A DNA stretch of 64,000 bases from contig NZ_AP024881.1 in assembly GCF_024347675.1 (NCBI RefSeq), positions 1,984,001 through 2,048,000 on the forward strand. Reading direction: 5' to 3'. Below the pieces are notes generated by a model that ran no database searches, had not been told where the DNA came from, and was given only the letters and a program-made list of their open reading frames with translations. This DNA is from Vibrio ishigakensis (GTDB lineage Bacteria; Pseudomonadota; Gammaproteobacteria; Enterobacterales; Vibrionaceae). The position numbers were made by a program, and so were the translations under genes. Shown piece after piece: positions 45,385 to 54,606 of the stretch. Positions within the stretch are counted from its first letter, which is position 1. Every line of letters starts with the position of its first letter.

Positions 45385-45489
45385 TTCCGGTATGACGAGT
45401 TTCATTTAAGTGAAGTATTCGACTAATCATCCAACGTCATCCCGGAATGCCGGCCCAGCGGAAATTGTGACAACAATTATCCGGGATCT
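45385..45489. repeat. Compound inverted-repeat element (REP/MITE-like)
   Basis: Between the convergent maf and rluC genes. TTCCGGTATGACG (45385-45397) is an inverted copy, with one mismatch, of CGTCATCCCGGAA (45435-45447). A further partial copy (CCGGGAT at 45481-45487) and an inner hairpin AATTGT-GACA-ACAATT (45463-45478) follow. The CGTCATCCCGGAA sequence is of the kind dispersed in intergenic spaces of many Vibrio genomes. No coding potential was seen. Confidence 0.6.
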
Positions 45490-45512
45490 TCAAACCATCA
45501 AAGCCCTGAGAG

Positions 45513-46460
45513 TTAACCCTTAACTCTCAACCCCTCAACAGCCTTAACCAATTTCTTCTCCATCGGCGCTTTGATTTCCATCTCCTCACCACTGCCTGGA
45601 TGAACAAACTTGATATGCGCAGCATGCAAGAACAGGCGGTCTAGCCCAACTTTTCCAGTGTAAGCATCAAAACGGCGGTCACCGTATCGGTCATCCCACG
45701 CAATTGGGTGGCCGGTATATTGGGTATGCACACGGATCTGATGAGTACGACCGGTAATTGGGCTTGCTTGAATCAAGGTCGCTTGATTGAGTTTCTCAAT
45801 GATCTTAAAGCGAGTTTCGGAAGGCTTACCGTTCGGGTTCACGCGAACAATGCTGTTAACTTCATTCTTAAGAAGCGGTGCCGTTACTTTACGAATCGAA
45901 GACTTCCACTCACCCATCACAAGAGCAAAGTAATACTTCTGTACTGTCTTCTCACGGAACTGCGCTTGCAGATGACGAAGAGCTGAGCGCTTTTTAGCAA
46001 CCAACAAGATGCCTGATGTATCACGGTCGATACGGTGCACAAGCTCCAAAAACCGAGCCTGAGGACGAAGAGCACGAAGCGCCTCGATTGCGCCAAACTT
46101 TAAACCACTGCCGCCATGTACTGCCGTACCCGAAGGTTTATTAAGAATAAGCATATGCTCATCTTCAAAAATGATGCAGTCTTCTAACTCAGCAACTTTG
46201 TTCAGCTTAGTGCTAAGACCAGGATTCTCTTCCTCTTGAGGAATGGTCACCGGAGGGATACGCACAAGATCACCGGCTTGAAGCTTATACTCTGCCTTAA
46301 CGCGCTTTTTGTTCACACGCACCTCACCCTTGCGCACGATTCGGTAAACCATGCTCTTAGGAAGTGCCTTTAATTGATTGCGAAGAAAGTTATCGATTCG
46401 CTGTCCAGCCATGTCAGAATCAATCTCGACAAACTGCACTTGGGTTCTAATTTCACTCAT
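45513..46460 (-). CDS. rluC: 23S rRNA pseudouridine synthase RluC
   Basis: A 315-aa pseudouridine synthase that modifies 23S rRNA positions 955, 2504 and 2580 in E. coli. It has an N-terminal S4 RNA-binding domain (DNFLRNQLKALPKSMVYRIV and RKGEVRVNKKRVK), then the catalytic domain with the nucleophile Asp in LVHRIDRDTSGILLV and the GRTHQIRVH motif. It is divergent from rne, the standard arrangement in gammaproteobacteria. Confidence 0.95.
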   Translation of the reverse strand: MSEIRTQVQFVEIDSDMAGQRIDNFLRNQLKALPKSMVYRIVRKGEVRVNKKRVKAEYKLQAGDLVRIPPVTIPQEEENPGLSTKLNKVAELEDCIIFEDEHMLILNKPSGTAVHGGSGLKFGAIEALRALRPQARFLELVHRIDRDTSGILLVAKKRSALRHLQAQFREKTVQKYYFALVMGEWKSSIRKVTAPLLKNEVNSIVRVNPNGKPSETRFKIIEKLNQATLIQASPITGRTHQIRVHTQYTGHPIAWDDRYGDRRFDAYTGKVGLDRLFLHAAHIKFVHPGSGEEMEIKAPMEKKLVKAVEGLRVKG

Positions 46461-46690
46461 TTCGTTAGTCTAACATTCAAAGTTGCTTTAAATCACATAT
46501 TTCAAAACAAAAGCGGATCGCTCATAACTTAATCAGAAGCGATGAATCAATTTTGAAAACCTGTGTACAACTTTCTGGATAAAAATAATTTCAAACTGTG
46601 ATCTTGATGCGAATCGCCCACAAATCAGGCATCTACGGCGATCCCTTTATCTTTTTTTAGTTTTTTTCTGACGCTTTGTTTGAAAGCTGA

Positions 46691-46719
46691 TTGCTGTGAA
46701 TTAGTGACACTGTTATAGT
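46691..46719 (+). promoter_or_regulatory. rne: Probable sigma-70 promoter of rne
   Basis: TTGCTG (-35) and TATAGT (-10) separated by exactly 17 bases. Transcription would start near 46726, giving a leader of about 330 nucleotides before the rne ATG, similar in size to the E. coli leader. Confidence 0.6.
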
Positions 46720-46960
46720 TCGTCAATCAATCTAATCGCTCAGTAATATTCTACAGTTTACTCATCGATTTATTGACCAAAAGATCGAAGTCGCTTGTTC
46801 TTTTTACCAATGCAGCGTAAGGCATAAGACATTGAAATTGAACAAACTTGTCGCTCGACTTCTACCTTTCGATGCAGAGTTCGACTGCACCTTTTTCGCA
46901 GATCATGTTTTGGATTTAACGAATCATGATGACAAAAGTGCCCGCGAGCATCCCTTCCAG

Positions 46961-46986
46961 CCGTGAGGTTGCAAGATATAACCACG
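46961..46986 (+). promoter_or_regulatory. Candidate autoregulatory hairpin in the rne leader
   Basis: CCGTG-AG-GTT pairs with AACCACGG around the loop GCAAGATAT, with a two-base bulge. A bulged hairpin in the leader is what RNase E senses in E. coli. Equivalence to that hairpin is inference. Confidence 0.4.
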
Positions 46987-47056
46987 GGATCGGCACCATC
47001 GAAAGACTACAGCGACACAAATAAAAAATATTGAAAGAAATACAACGAGATTTTTA

Positions 47057-50005
47057 ATGAAAAGAATGTTGATTAACGCAACTCAAAAAGAAGAGTTGCG
47101 TGTTGCCCTCGTTGATGGACAGAAGCTGTTTGATCTTGATATTGAAAGCCCTGGCCACGAATCTAAGAAGGCAAACATATACAAAGGACGTATCACCCGC
47201 ATTGAGCCAAGTCTAGAAGCTGCATTTGTCGATTACGGCGCTGAAAGACACGGTTTCCTTCCTATTAAAGAAGTAGCACGCGATTATTTCCCTGAAGGTT
47301 ACACCTACCAAGGTCGTCCAAGCATTAAAGAAGTGCTTAAAGAAGGCCAAGAGGTAATCGTACAAGTTGAGAAAGAAGAACGTGGTAACAAGGGCGCAGC
47401 TCTAACCACCTTTATCTCTCTTGCTGGTAGCTACCTAGTTCTTATGCCAAATAACCCACGTGCCGGCGGTATTTCTCGTCGTATCGAGGGTGATGAGCGT
47501 ACTCAACTTAAAGCGGCACTAAGCACCCTAGAATTGCCTCAAGGCATGGGTCTGATCGTTCGTACCGCTGGCGTTGGTAAGAGTGCAGAAGAGCTTGAGT
47601 GGGACCTTAATGTTCTACTTAACCACTGGAATGCTGTTAAAGAAGCGGCTGATGCTAACCAAGCACCTTTCCTGATCCACCAAGAGAGTAACGTAATCGT
47701 TCGCGCGATTCGTGACTATCTACGTCGTGACATCGGTGAAATCCTGATCGACAGCAACACCATCTTTGAGCGTGCTCGCGCGCACATCCATTTGGTTCGC
47801 CCTGATTTCATCAACCGTGTTAAGAAATACGACGGTGAAGTACCTCTGTTCAGTCACTATCAGATCGAGAGTCAAATCGACTCTGCGTTCCAACGTGAAG
47901 TACGTCTGCCATCAGGTGGTTCGATCGTTATCGACCCAACTGAAGCACTGACCTCAATCGATATCAACTCTGCTCGCGCAACTAAGGGCGGCGATATCGA
48001 AGAGACTGCACTGAACACCAACCTAGAAGCAGCTGATGAAATTGCTCGTCAACTTCGTCTGCGTGACCTAGGTGGTCTAGTGGTTATCGACTTCATCGAT
48101 ATGACACCAGTACGCCACCAGCGTGAAGTAGAAAACCGTCTACGTGAAGCAGTACGTCTAGATCGTGCTCGCGTACAGATCGGTCGTATCTCTCGCTTCG
48201 GTCTACTAGAGATGTCTCGTCAGCGTCTAAGCCCTTCTCTTGCAGAAGCGAGCCACCACATCTGTCCTCGCTGTAGCGGTACCGGTGTTGTGCGTGACAA
48301 CGAATCCCTAGCCCTTTCTGTTCTTCGTCTAATTGAAGAAGAAGCACTGAAAGACAACACTTCTCAGGTACTGGCTGTAGTGCCTGTATCTATCGCCTCT
48401 TACCTACTCAATGAGAAGCGTCGCAGCGTAAACCACATCGAACGTTGCCAAGAAGTGAAGATCACTATCGTTCCTAACTCTGACATGGAAACTCCTCACT
48501 TTGAGGTTATCCGTGTTCGTGATGGTGAAGAGCAAAACCTACTTTCATACCTACTTCCTAAGAAGCTAGAGGCAATGAAAGAAGCTGAGTCTCGCGAGCC
48601 AGCAGAAGCTGAAATCGCACCGAAGAAGATTGAACAACCTGCACTGCAAGGTTTTGCTTCTCCGACTCAATCTGCTCCTGCACCAACTCCTGCTCCTAAG
48701 GCTAAAGCACCAGTTGCTGAAGAGCCTAAGCAAGTAGAGAAGCCTGGCATCATCTCTCGCATCATTTCTGCGATTGCGGGTCTATTCAGCTCTGAAGAAG
48801 AGGTGAAGGAAGAGAAGCCAGAACCGAAGAAGAACAAGCCGAAGCAACGTCGTGACCGTAACGACAACCGTCGCCGTAACAACCGTGACAACCGTCGTAA
48901 GAACAACAATCGCAACCGCAATGCTGACAAAGATGAAGCTCAACAAACAGCTCGTCCAGAGAAAGCCGCACGTAGCGAAGGTCGTCAAGACAACCGCAAC
49001 GAGAACAAGCGCAAGCCTCGTAACGAGAAGAAACCAGTTCAGAACAGCAAGGTTGAAGAGCAAGGCAAGCAGATTGCTAAGCAAGCCGCTGAGCAAACTG
49101 AAGCACCTCGTAGCGACAAAGAGACTAAGACTAGCCAGGTTAAACAGCGTCGCCAACGTCGTCAGCTAAAACGCCAGGTTCGTGTTAAGGATCAACAAGC
49201 CGCTGAGCAGGTAGAAACTCAAGCAACAGAAGCAGTTGCAGCGGTTGCTACTGAGAAAACAGCACCTAAGAAAGCAGAAGCGCCAAAAGCCGAAGCTAAG
49301 CCTCAAGAGCAAAAAGCCCCTGAAGCTGAAACTGGTAAAGGTGAAGGCAAACAACGCCGTAACCGTCGCTCTCCACGTCACCTACGTGCAAGTGGTCAGC
49401 GTCGTCGTCGCGGTCGCGATCGTCGCCCTAACCCATTCCGCCTACGTAAAGGTGGTGTAGCGTCTCCAGAGATGGCTATGGGTAAGGTTATGCCTAAGTA
49501 CGACCTGTACAAAGGTAGAAAGCGCAAGCCTAAGGCGAAAGCAACTCTAGGTGGTTACGCGACTCCTGAGATGTCGATGGGTAAAGTAATTATCCTAAGC
49601 AAGCAGACTGCAGCTCCAGCACCAGTTGAAGCGCCTAAAGCAGAAGCTAAGCTAATCATCCCAGCAGTGGTTCAATCTGTTGCTCAATATCAGGCTAAGC
49701 CAGTAATTGAAGCTAAGCAGAAACCTCAGGCGAAGAAAGCACCTAAGAAAGCGGCTCCTAAGAAGGCTGCTAAGGTTGAAGCGCCTAAGGTAGATAAACC
49801 TGTAGAAGCTCCAAAGGCTAAAGCTCCTGTTGAAGTTAAAGGTCACGCTCAATCAGCAATGACTAAAGCGCCAGGTCCACAGACCTCTCGCGAAATCAAC
49901 ATCGAGGCAGCGCCATTTACCGGCCCTAGCTACGAGCCTAAAGGTGCAGGTAGCCAAGCGGCCACCAGCCAAGCGGGTAGTGCAATGTCTAAGACATTAG
50001 GCTAA
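47057..50005 (+). CDS. rne: Ribonuclease E
   Basis: A 982-aa endoribonuclease, the core of the RNA degradosome. The N-terminal half has the S1 domain ([20 protein letters not shown]), the catalytic Asp regions TSIDINSAR and VVIDFIDM, and the Zn-link CPRCSGTG (about residue 404). The C-terminal half is disordered, with a membrane-targeting helix ([19 protein letters not shown], near residue 570), two Arg-rich RNA-binding segments ([37 protein letters not shown]) and an Ala/Pro/Lys-rich tail. PEMAMGKVM and PEMSMGKVI form a repeated motif. Near the C-terminus MTKAPGPQ resembles the PNPase-binding microdomain. Confidence 0.97.
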   Translation: MKRMLINATQKEELRVALVDGQKLFDLDIESPGHESKKANIYKGRITRIEPSLEAAFVDYGAERHGFLPIKEVARDYFPEGYTYQGRPSIKEVLKEGQEVIVQVEKEERGNKGAALTTFISLAGSYLVLMPNNPRAGGISRRIEGDERTQLKAALSTLELPQGMGLIVRTAGVGKSAEELEWDLNVLLNHWNAVKEAADANQAPFLIHQESNVIVRAIRDYLRRDIGEILIDSNTIFERARAHIHLVRPDFINRVKKYDGEVPLFSHYQIESQIDSAFQREVRLPSGGSIVIDPTEALTSIDINSARATKGGDIEETALNTNLEAADEIARQLRLRDLGGLVVIDFIDMTPVRHQREVENRLREAVRLDRARVQIGRISRFGLLEMSRQRLSPSLAEASHHICPRCSGTGVVRDNESLALSVLRLIEEEALKDNTSQVLAVVPVSIASYLLNEKRRSVNHIERCQEVKITIVPNSDMETPHFEVIRVRDGEEQNLLSYLLPKKLEAMKEAESREPAEAEIAPKKIEQPALQGFASPTQSAPAPTPAPKAKAPVAEEPKQVEKPGIISRIISAIAGLFSSEEEVKEEKPEPKKNKPKQRRDRNDNRRRNNRDNRRKNNNRNRNADKDEAQQTARPEKAARSEGRQDNRNENKRKPRNEKKPVQNSKVEEQGKQIAKQAAEQTEAPRSDKETKTSQVKQRRQRRQLKRQVRVKDQQAAEQVETQATEAVAAVATEKTAPKKAEAPKAEAKPQEQKAPEAETGKGEGKQRRNRRSPRHLRASGQRRRRGRDRRPNPFRLRKGGVASPEMAMGKVMPKYDLYKGRKRKPKAKATLGGYATPEMSMGKVIILSKQTAAPAPVEAPKAEAKLIIPAVVQSVAQYQAKPVIEAKQKPQAKKAPKKAAPKKAAKVEAPKVDKPVEAPKAKAPVEVKGHAQSAMTKAPGPQTSREINIEAAPFTGPSYEPKGAGSQAATSQAGSAMSKTLG

Positions 50006-50028
50006 ACAAGCTTTAACGCTAAACAGAA

Positions 50029-50058
50029 AGAGTCAACCTCCGGGTTGGCTCTTTTTTT
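50029..50058 (+). terminator. Intrinsic terminator of rne
   Basis: AGAGTCAACC pairs with GGTTGGCTCT (one mismatch), followed by TTTTTT. It begins 24 bases past the stop. Confidence 0.9.
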
Positions 50059-50228
50059 ATGCCTTTTATTTATGGTCGTTATTAGCTCATAAGTTCAGCA
50101 ATTGATTGCACTTATTCCTTGTTTCCTATAGTATCCGCCGACTTACACCATTTGTAACAAAATGAAAATTTCCTCTCAGCTAGGCTATGTTTTAGCTGAA
50201 CTTTTGTAGAAACGGATACGTTAATCCC

Positions 50229-51788
50229 ATGTTTGAATCTCCTCAGTTTTCTAGTCAAAGCGTTAAAAATGACGTTCTGTCTGGTTTAACCGTTGCCCTA
50301 GCACTGGTACCAGAAGCCGTTGCTTTTGCGTTTGTTGCAGGCGTTGACCCTATGGTGGGTCTGTATGCTGCATTTATTGTTGGCCTAGTAACCTCTATTT
50401 TCGGTGGCCGTCCGGGTATGATCTCTGGTGCAACCGGTGCAATGGCAGTTGTGATGGTAAGCCTAGTGGCCACTCACGGTGTTCAGTATCTATTTGCAGC
50501 CATTATGCTAACCGGTGTTATACAGGTGCTAGCCGGCGTGTTTAAGCTGGGTAAATTTATCCGCATCGTGCCACACCCTGTAATGATCGGCTTTGTAAAC
50601 GGTCTGGCTATTGTGATCTTCCTTGCTCAGCTTGGTCAGTTCCAAGCACCGGATATCGCTGGTGTAATGACTTGGCTTCCAGGCGATCAACTGGCCATCA
50701 TGTTTGGTTTGGTTGCGCTAACTATGGCAATCATCTTCTTCCTGCCTAAGCTAACCACAGCAATACCTTCTTCTCTGGTTGCTATCGTAACCGTAACCGC
50801 TCTCGTGCATGTGTTTGGTCTAGAAACTCGCACCGTTGTAGACTTCCTGCGTTCTATGTCTGGCGATGAAGCTGCGACCCTAGCAGGCACACTACCAACC
50901 TTTGCTATTCCTGCGGTGCCATTCAACCTTGAGACGCTACAGATCATCCTGCCATACGCTATCGTGCTCGCGGCAATCGGTCTTATCGAATCACTACTAA
51001 CTCTGACCGTTCTGGATGAGATGACAAACACCCGTGGTCAAAGCAACCGCGAATGTGTAGGTCAAGGTATCGCAAACCTTAGCTGTTCGGTATTTGGCGC
51101 TATGGGTGGTTGTGCAATGATTGGTCAGTCGATGATCAACGTAAACTCAGGTGGCCGTGGTCGTTTATCAGGCATCGTAGCCGCAGTAGCGCTACTAGTG
51201 TTCATCCTATTCGCTTCTGCGCTTATTGAGATGATCCCGCTTGCGGCACTAGTGGGCGTTATGTTTATGGTAGTTATCGGCACCTTTGAATGGGCAACCT
51301 TCAAGTTGGCTAAGCGTGTGCCGAAGCAAGATTTCTTTGTTATCGTGCTAGTAACCACAGTAACGGTTCTTACTGACCTTGCAGTTGCGGTAGCGGTAGG
51401 TGTTGTAGCCTCTGCACTTATGTTTGCTTGGAACCACGCAAAACACATCTATGCGAGCAGCCACATTAATCAAGAAGGCTCAAAAGAGTACCATATCAAT
51501 GGTCCTGTATTCTTCGGTTCAGCTGCTAACTTCCTTGAACTATTTGACGCGCAAAACGATCCACAAGATGTGATTGTAGATTTTGCTAACTCTCGTGTAA
51601 CCGATCACTCAGCTATCGAGGCTATTGAGACGTTGGCTGAGCGTTACTCGGCAGTAGGTAAAACCCTACACTTGCGTCACCTAAGCCAAGACTGCCGTGC
51701 ATTACTGCAAAAAGCAGGCAGCTTGGTTGAGATTAACGTAAAAGAAGACCCGAGCTACAAGGTAGCAACGGACGTTCTAGCGGGTTAA
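50229..51788 (+). CDS. SulP family anion transporter with STAS domain
   Basis: A 519-aa SLC26/SulP transporter. The membrane part (residues 10 to about 400) contains [33 protein letters not shown] and the [19 protein letters not shown] block. The C-terminal STAS domain starts near residue 425 ([40 protein letters not shown]). Members carry sulphate, bicarbonate or dicarboxylates; the substrate cannot be told here. It is monocistronic, between the rne terminator and the terminator at 51807-51836. Confidence 0.92.
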   Translation: MFESPQFSSQSVKNDVLSGLTVALALVPEAVAFAFVAGVDPMVGLYAAFIVGLVTSIFGGRPGMISGATGAMAVVMVSLVATHGVQYLFAAIMLTGVIQVLAGVFKLGKFIRIVPHPVMIGFVNGLAIVIFLAQLGQFQAPDIAGVMTWLPGDQLAIMFGLVALTMAIIFFLPKLTTAIPSSLVAIVTVTALVHVFGLETRTVVDFLRSMSGDEAATLAGTLPTFAIPAVPFNLETLQIILPYAIVLAAIGLIESLLTLTVLDEMTNTRGQSNRECVGQGIANLSCSVFGAMGGCAMIGQSMINVNSGGRGRLSGIVAAVALLVFILFASALIEMIPLAALVGVMFMVVIGTFEWATFKLAKRVPKQDFFVIVLVTTVTVLTDLAVAVAVGVVASALMFAWNHAKHIYASSHINQEGSKEYHINGPVFFGSAANFLELFDAQNDPQDVIVDFANSRVTDHSAIEAIETLAERYSAVGKTLHLRHLSQDCRALLQKAGSLVEINVKEDPSYKVATDVLAG

Positions 51789-51806
51789 TTCCCTTAAATA
51801 CCAGAG

Positions 51807-51836
51807 AGCCCAGTCACATGACTGGGCTTTTTTTAT
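51807..51836. terminator. Terminator between SulP and MATE genes
   Basis: A stem AGCCCAGTC/GACTGGGCT with loop ACAT, followed by TTTTTTT on the plus strand. The T run overlaps the end of the minus-strand MATE gene. Confidence 0.88.
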
Positions 51837-53296
51837 TTCTGCTCTGATACCTCAATTAAAGGTTGCTCATTCTTAGCTAACTCTTCAATCACTGCCGCAT
51901 CGTGGGTACAGAAGGGTTGCATGTTAACCGCCTGCAAACTTTCATCCAGATCATCTTTCGTACAAGCAGCGCAATCGAGTTGGTATACATGATAGCGAAG
52001 CGCACCAAGCGCGATTAGACCAAACACAACACTGCCCAGTGCCTGTCCATACAGAACCCCAAGTGCGCCAAACCACGCCGAACCTAGATAAACAAATGGG
52101 ATAGTACCTAATGTCGCCTTGCCAACATTAAGCGCCGTCGAGTACAGCGGCTTACCTAAGTTATTAAACGAGGTATTCGCCACAAACTGCGCACCATTAA
52201 ACACAAAGGTAATAGCCACATAAGTGCAAAATATTCGAACGATGGTATCGGCATCACCGGTGAGGCTAAAGCCAAACACTATCTGAGATTGAAGTAGATA
52301 CAATATCAAGCTCACCACCAAGCAATAGATGGTGACCACAATCAAGGAGTTAAACAGAGTCTCCTTTACCCTATCTAGCCTATCTGCGCCATAGTTCTGT
52401 CCTATGATAGGCCCCACTGCGCCCGATAGAGCAAAGATAGCCGCAAATACTACAGGGGTAAGACGACCAATCACCGCAAAACCCGCTACATAATCCTCAC
52501 CAAATTTCGCAATACCACTGGTCACTATGGCATTACCCACAGGGGTTGCGATATTGGTAAACACCGCAGGAATAGCGATAGCACAGACAGGCTTTAGGCT
52601 ACCTATCCACTCGGAAAGGTTAAATCGTCCCACTAAGTCATGCTGTTTAATCAAAGGCCACAGCGAGAAAGCCAATACGGTAAAACGAGAAACCGCTGAG
52701 GCCAAAGCGGCACCTTGAACGTCCCACATAAACAGGAAGATAAAGATAGGGTCTAATATCGCATTCACTACCCCACCCCATATAGTCGCCATCATAGATC
52801 GCTTGGCATCCCCGACCGCACGTAGCGCCGCACCTGCAGCCATACCTAGGGCGACGGCTGGCGTAGTCGGAAGCAGGATGTACATATAGTCTTTCGCATG
52901 CTCTAACGCCTCACCTTTAGCGCCAATCAAGGCCAAAAGTTCAGGGATGTAGTAAGTCATAATACCTGTGACCACGGCGTTCACTAGAAACGCGGTCACC
53001 AACACATTCATTACTAACTGCCTGGCATTGTCTAAGCGCTTAGCACCAAGGTCTTTCGAAACCAAAGCGCCCATGGCAATGGAAGTACCAATAGAGATGG
53101 AGGTAGAGAAGAAGATGAGTGTGCCAGCAAAGCCAACCGCTGCCGCAAGTTCCACCTGTCCCAACATACTGATAAACATCATATCGAGCAGATCGACGAT
53201 AAAGAGTGACATCAAGCCGATGGAGCCTGCCCCTGACATGGTCAGGATGTGCTTCATGGTCGAGCCTTCGACAAACTTCGCTTCTTGGTCTGACAC
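51833..53296 (-). CDS. MATE family efflux transporter
   Basis: A 487-aa MatE/NorM-like exporter with 12 predicted helices. Recognisable blocks are IVDLLDMMFISMLGQVELAA in the first helix, GTSIAMGALVSKDLGA, LPTTPAVALGMAAGAALRAV, and IGQNYGADRLDRVKETLF in the second half. The C-terminus carries an unusual Cys-containing extension (DCAACTKDDLDE, PFCTHDAAV). The start is GTG at 53296, with CAGGGA upstream; a GTG 15 codons further has no ribosome binding site. It follows the GGGtGRT gene on the same strand, separated by two hairpins. The substrate is unknown. Confidence 0.88.
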   Translation of the reverse strand: MSDQEAKFVEGSTMKHILTMSGAGSIGLMSLFIVDLLDMMFISMLGQVELAAAVGFAGTLIFFSTSISIGTSIAMGALVSKDLGAKRLDNARQLVMNVLVTAFLVNAVVTGIMTYYIPELLALIGAKGEALEHAKDYMYILLPTTPAVALGMAAGAALRAVGDAKRSMMATIWGGVVNAILDPIFIFLFMWDVQGAALASAVSRFTVLAFSLWPLIKQHDLVGRFNLSEWIGSLKPVCAIAIPAVFTNIATPVGNAIVTSGIAKFGEDYVAGFAVIGRLTPVVFAAIFALSGAVGPIIGQNYGADRLDRVKETLFNSLIVVTIYCLVVSLILYLLQSQIVFGFSLTGDADTIVRIFCTYVAITFVFNGAQFVANTSFNNLGKPLYSTALNVGKATLGTIPFVYLGSAWFGALGVLYGQALGSVVFGLIALGALRYHVYQLDCAACTKDDLDESLQAVNMQPFCTHDAAVIEELAKNEQPLIEVSEQK

Positions 53297-53363
53297 TGTA
53301 TTCCCTGAAAATAGAAAAAGCCTTTGGGAATTATGGCTCACTTTTCAGGGAGTTAAAGAAGGA

Positions 53364-53399
53364 AAAGCCGGTCGAACTAAAAAAGTTTCGACCGGCTTT
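53364..53399 (-). terminator. Long-stem hairpin upstream of the MATE gene
   Basis: A perfect 13-bp stem AAAGCCGGTCGAA/TTCGACCGGCTTT with a 10-base loop. It lies 68 bases upstream of the MATE start and would act as a terminator or attenuator for transcripts entering MATE. Confidence 0.6.
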
Positions 53400-53560
53400 A
53401 ATGCCCTCAAAGTGACTCACAAAGAGCGGATTCATGGGTCACTATGGCAAAGCTCGCTTGGCATTAAACGGGTAAGGGGGTCATTTAATAAGGCTCACTT
53501 CGCAAATATAGCCAGGATCTTTGGCGGAAAATCCTCACTAAGGGCAATTTAAAAAGAAGT

Positions 53561-53588
53561 CCATCAGGTATAAGAGGGAACCTGATGG
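53561..53588 (-). terminator. Intrinsic terminator after the GGGtGRT gene
   Basis: CCATCAGGT pairs with ACCTGATGG (9 bp); on the minus strand it is followed by ACTTCTTTTTAAATT. It begins 16 bases past the GGGtGRT stop. Confidence 0.7.
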
Positions 53589-53603
53589 GCTCCTAATTAA
53601 GGG

Positions 53604-54587
53604 TTAAGCGCGTTTTGCTTTAAGCGCTTCGTCTACTGCTACTGCAAGAGCAACAGATGCACCTACCATAGGGTTGTTACCCATACCGATGAAGCCCATC
53701 ATAGCTACGTGTGCTGGTACTGAAGAGCTACCTGCAAACTGAGCGTCAGCGTGCATACGACCCATGGTATCTGTCATGCCGTAAGAAGCAGGACCTGCAG
53801 CCACGTTATCTGGGTGTAGAGTACGACCTGTACCGCCACCTGAAGCTACAGAGAAGTAAGGAAGACCTTCACGGTTACATTCTGCTTTGTAGATACCGGC
53901 TACTGGGTGTTGGAAGCGAGTTGGGTTGGTAGAGTTACCTGTGATGCTCACGTCCACGCCAGCGCTACGCATGATAGCCACGCCTTCACGAACATCATCT
54001 GCACCGTAACAAGTTATCTCACCGCGAGGACCTTGAGAGAAGCGACGACGCTCAACTTCTTTTAGCTCACCAGTTTCATAGTCAAACTGAGTGCGAACAT
54101 AGGTAAAGCCGTTGATGCGAGAGATTAGATACGCGGCATCTTTACCAAGACCGTTAAGGATTACTTTAAGCGGAGTTGTGCGTGCTTTGTTTACGTTGAG
54201 TGCGATTTTGATAGCACCTTCCGCTGCTGCGAATGACTCGTGACCTGCTAGGAATGCAAAACAAGTGCTTTTCTCGTCTAATAGGCGAGCTGCTAGTGCG
54301 CCGTGACCGATACCTACTTGGCGCTGGTCTGCAACACTGCCTGGTTTACACGCTGCTTGTAGACCGCGACCGATAGCTTCAGCTGCCTCGATAGAGCTTT
54401 TGCTGTCAGTAAATAGCGCGTAAGCCGTGCCGACTGTGTAGGCTTCAACTGCGCTTTCGAATGCGATTGGCTGGGTTTCCATCACCTGCTCGCGAGTGTC
54501 GATGCCAAATTCTTTACAATATGCGAACGCTTCTTCCAAAGAGTTCATGTTCATTTCTGCTAGTAGAGCTTGAGTTGGTTGGTTCAT
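53604..54587 (-). CDS. GGGtGRT protein
   Basis: A 327-aa protein of the family named for its GGGTGRT motif, seen here in FSVASGGGTGRTLHPDN (near residue 245). Other conserved stretches are GHGALAARLLDEKSTCFAFL, AGHESFAAAEGAIKIALN, ITGNSTNPTRFQHPVAGIYK and the Gly/Met-rich C-terminus (HVAMMGFIGMGNNPMVGAS). No enzyme family is recognised; glycine-rich loops suggest ligand or nucleotide binding. It lies 19 bases after an IscU-like gene, a pairing known in other bacteria. RBS AGAGGA precedes the ATG. A fluoride riboswitch lies upstream of the operon. Confidence 0.88.
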   Translation of the reverse strand: MNQPTQALLAEMNMNSLEEAFAYCKEFGIDTREQVMETQPIAFESAVEAYTVGTAYALFTDSKSSIEAAEAIGRGLQAACKPGSVADQRQVGIGHGALAARLLDEKSTCFAFLAGHESFAAAEGAIKIALNVNKARTTPLKVILNGLGKDAAYLISRINGFTYVRTQFDYETGELKEVERRRFSQGPRGEITCYGADDVREGVAIMRSAGVDVSITGNSTNPTRFQHPVAGIYKAECNREGLPYFSVASGGGTGRTLHPDNVAAGPASYGMTDTMGRMHADAQFAGSSSVPAHVAMMGFIGMGNNPMVGASVALAVAVDEALKAKRA

Positions 54588-54606
54588 GATTCAATCCTCT
54601 TTAGAA

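Larger units (their letters stand above)
46461..47056 (+). other. rluC-rne intergenic region and long rne 5' leader
   Basis: About 595 bases. The first 230 hold the promoters for rluC and rne; the rest is the rne leader of about 330 nucleotides, if the promoter at 46691-46719 is right. RNase E controls its own mRNA through structure in such a leader in E. coli. A minus-strand frame of 71 codons at 46770-46985 has no ribosome binding site and is not a gene. Confidence 0.7.
53297..53603. other. Intergenic region between MATE and GGGtGRT genes
   Basis: About 307 bases. It holds two hairpins (53364-53399 and 53561-53588) and presumably a promoter for the MATE gene between them. No ORF was seen. 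Confidence 0.5.

Noticed and set aside
46770..46985. Minus-strand 71-codon frame in the rne leader
   Set aside because: No ribosome binding site and no domain; it overlaps the predicted rne leader on the opposite strand.
48786..49156. Long minus-strand open frames inside rne
   Set aside because: They are shadows of the low-complexity Arg/Lys/Ala-rich tail of RNase E; they lack ribosome binding sites and encode unnatural Leu/Arg/Ser-rich sequences.
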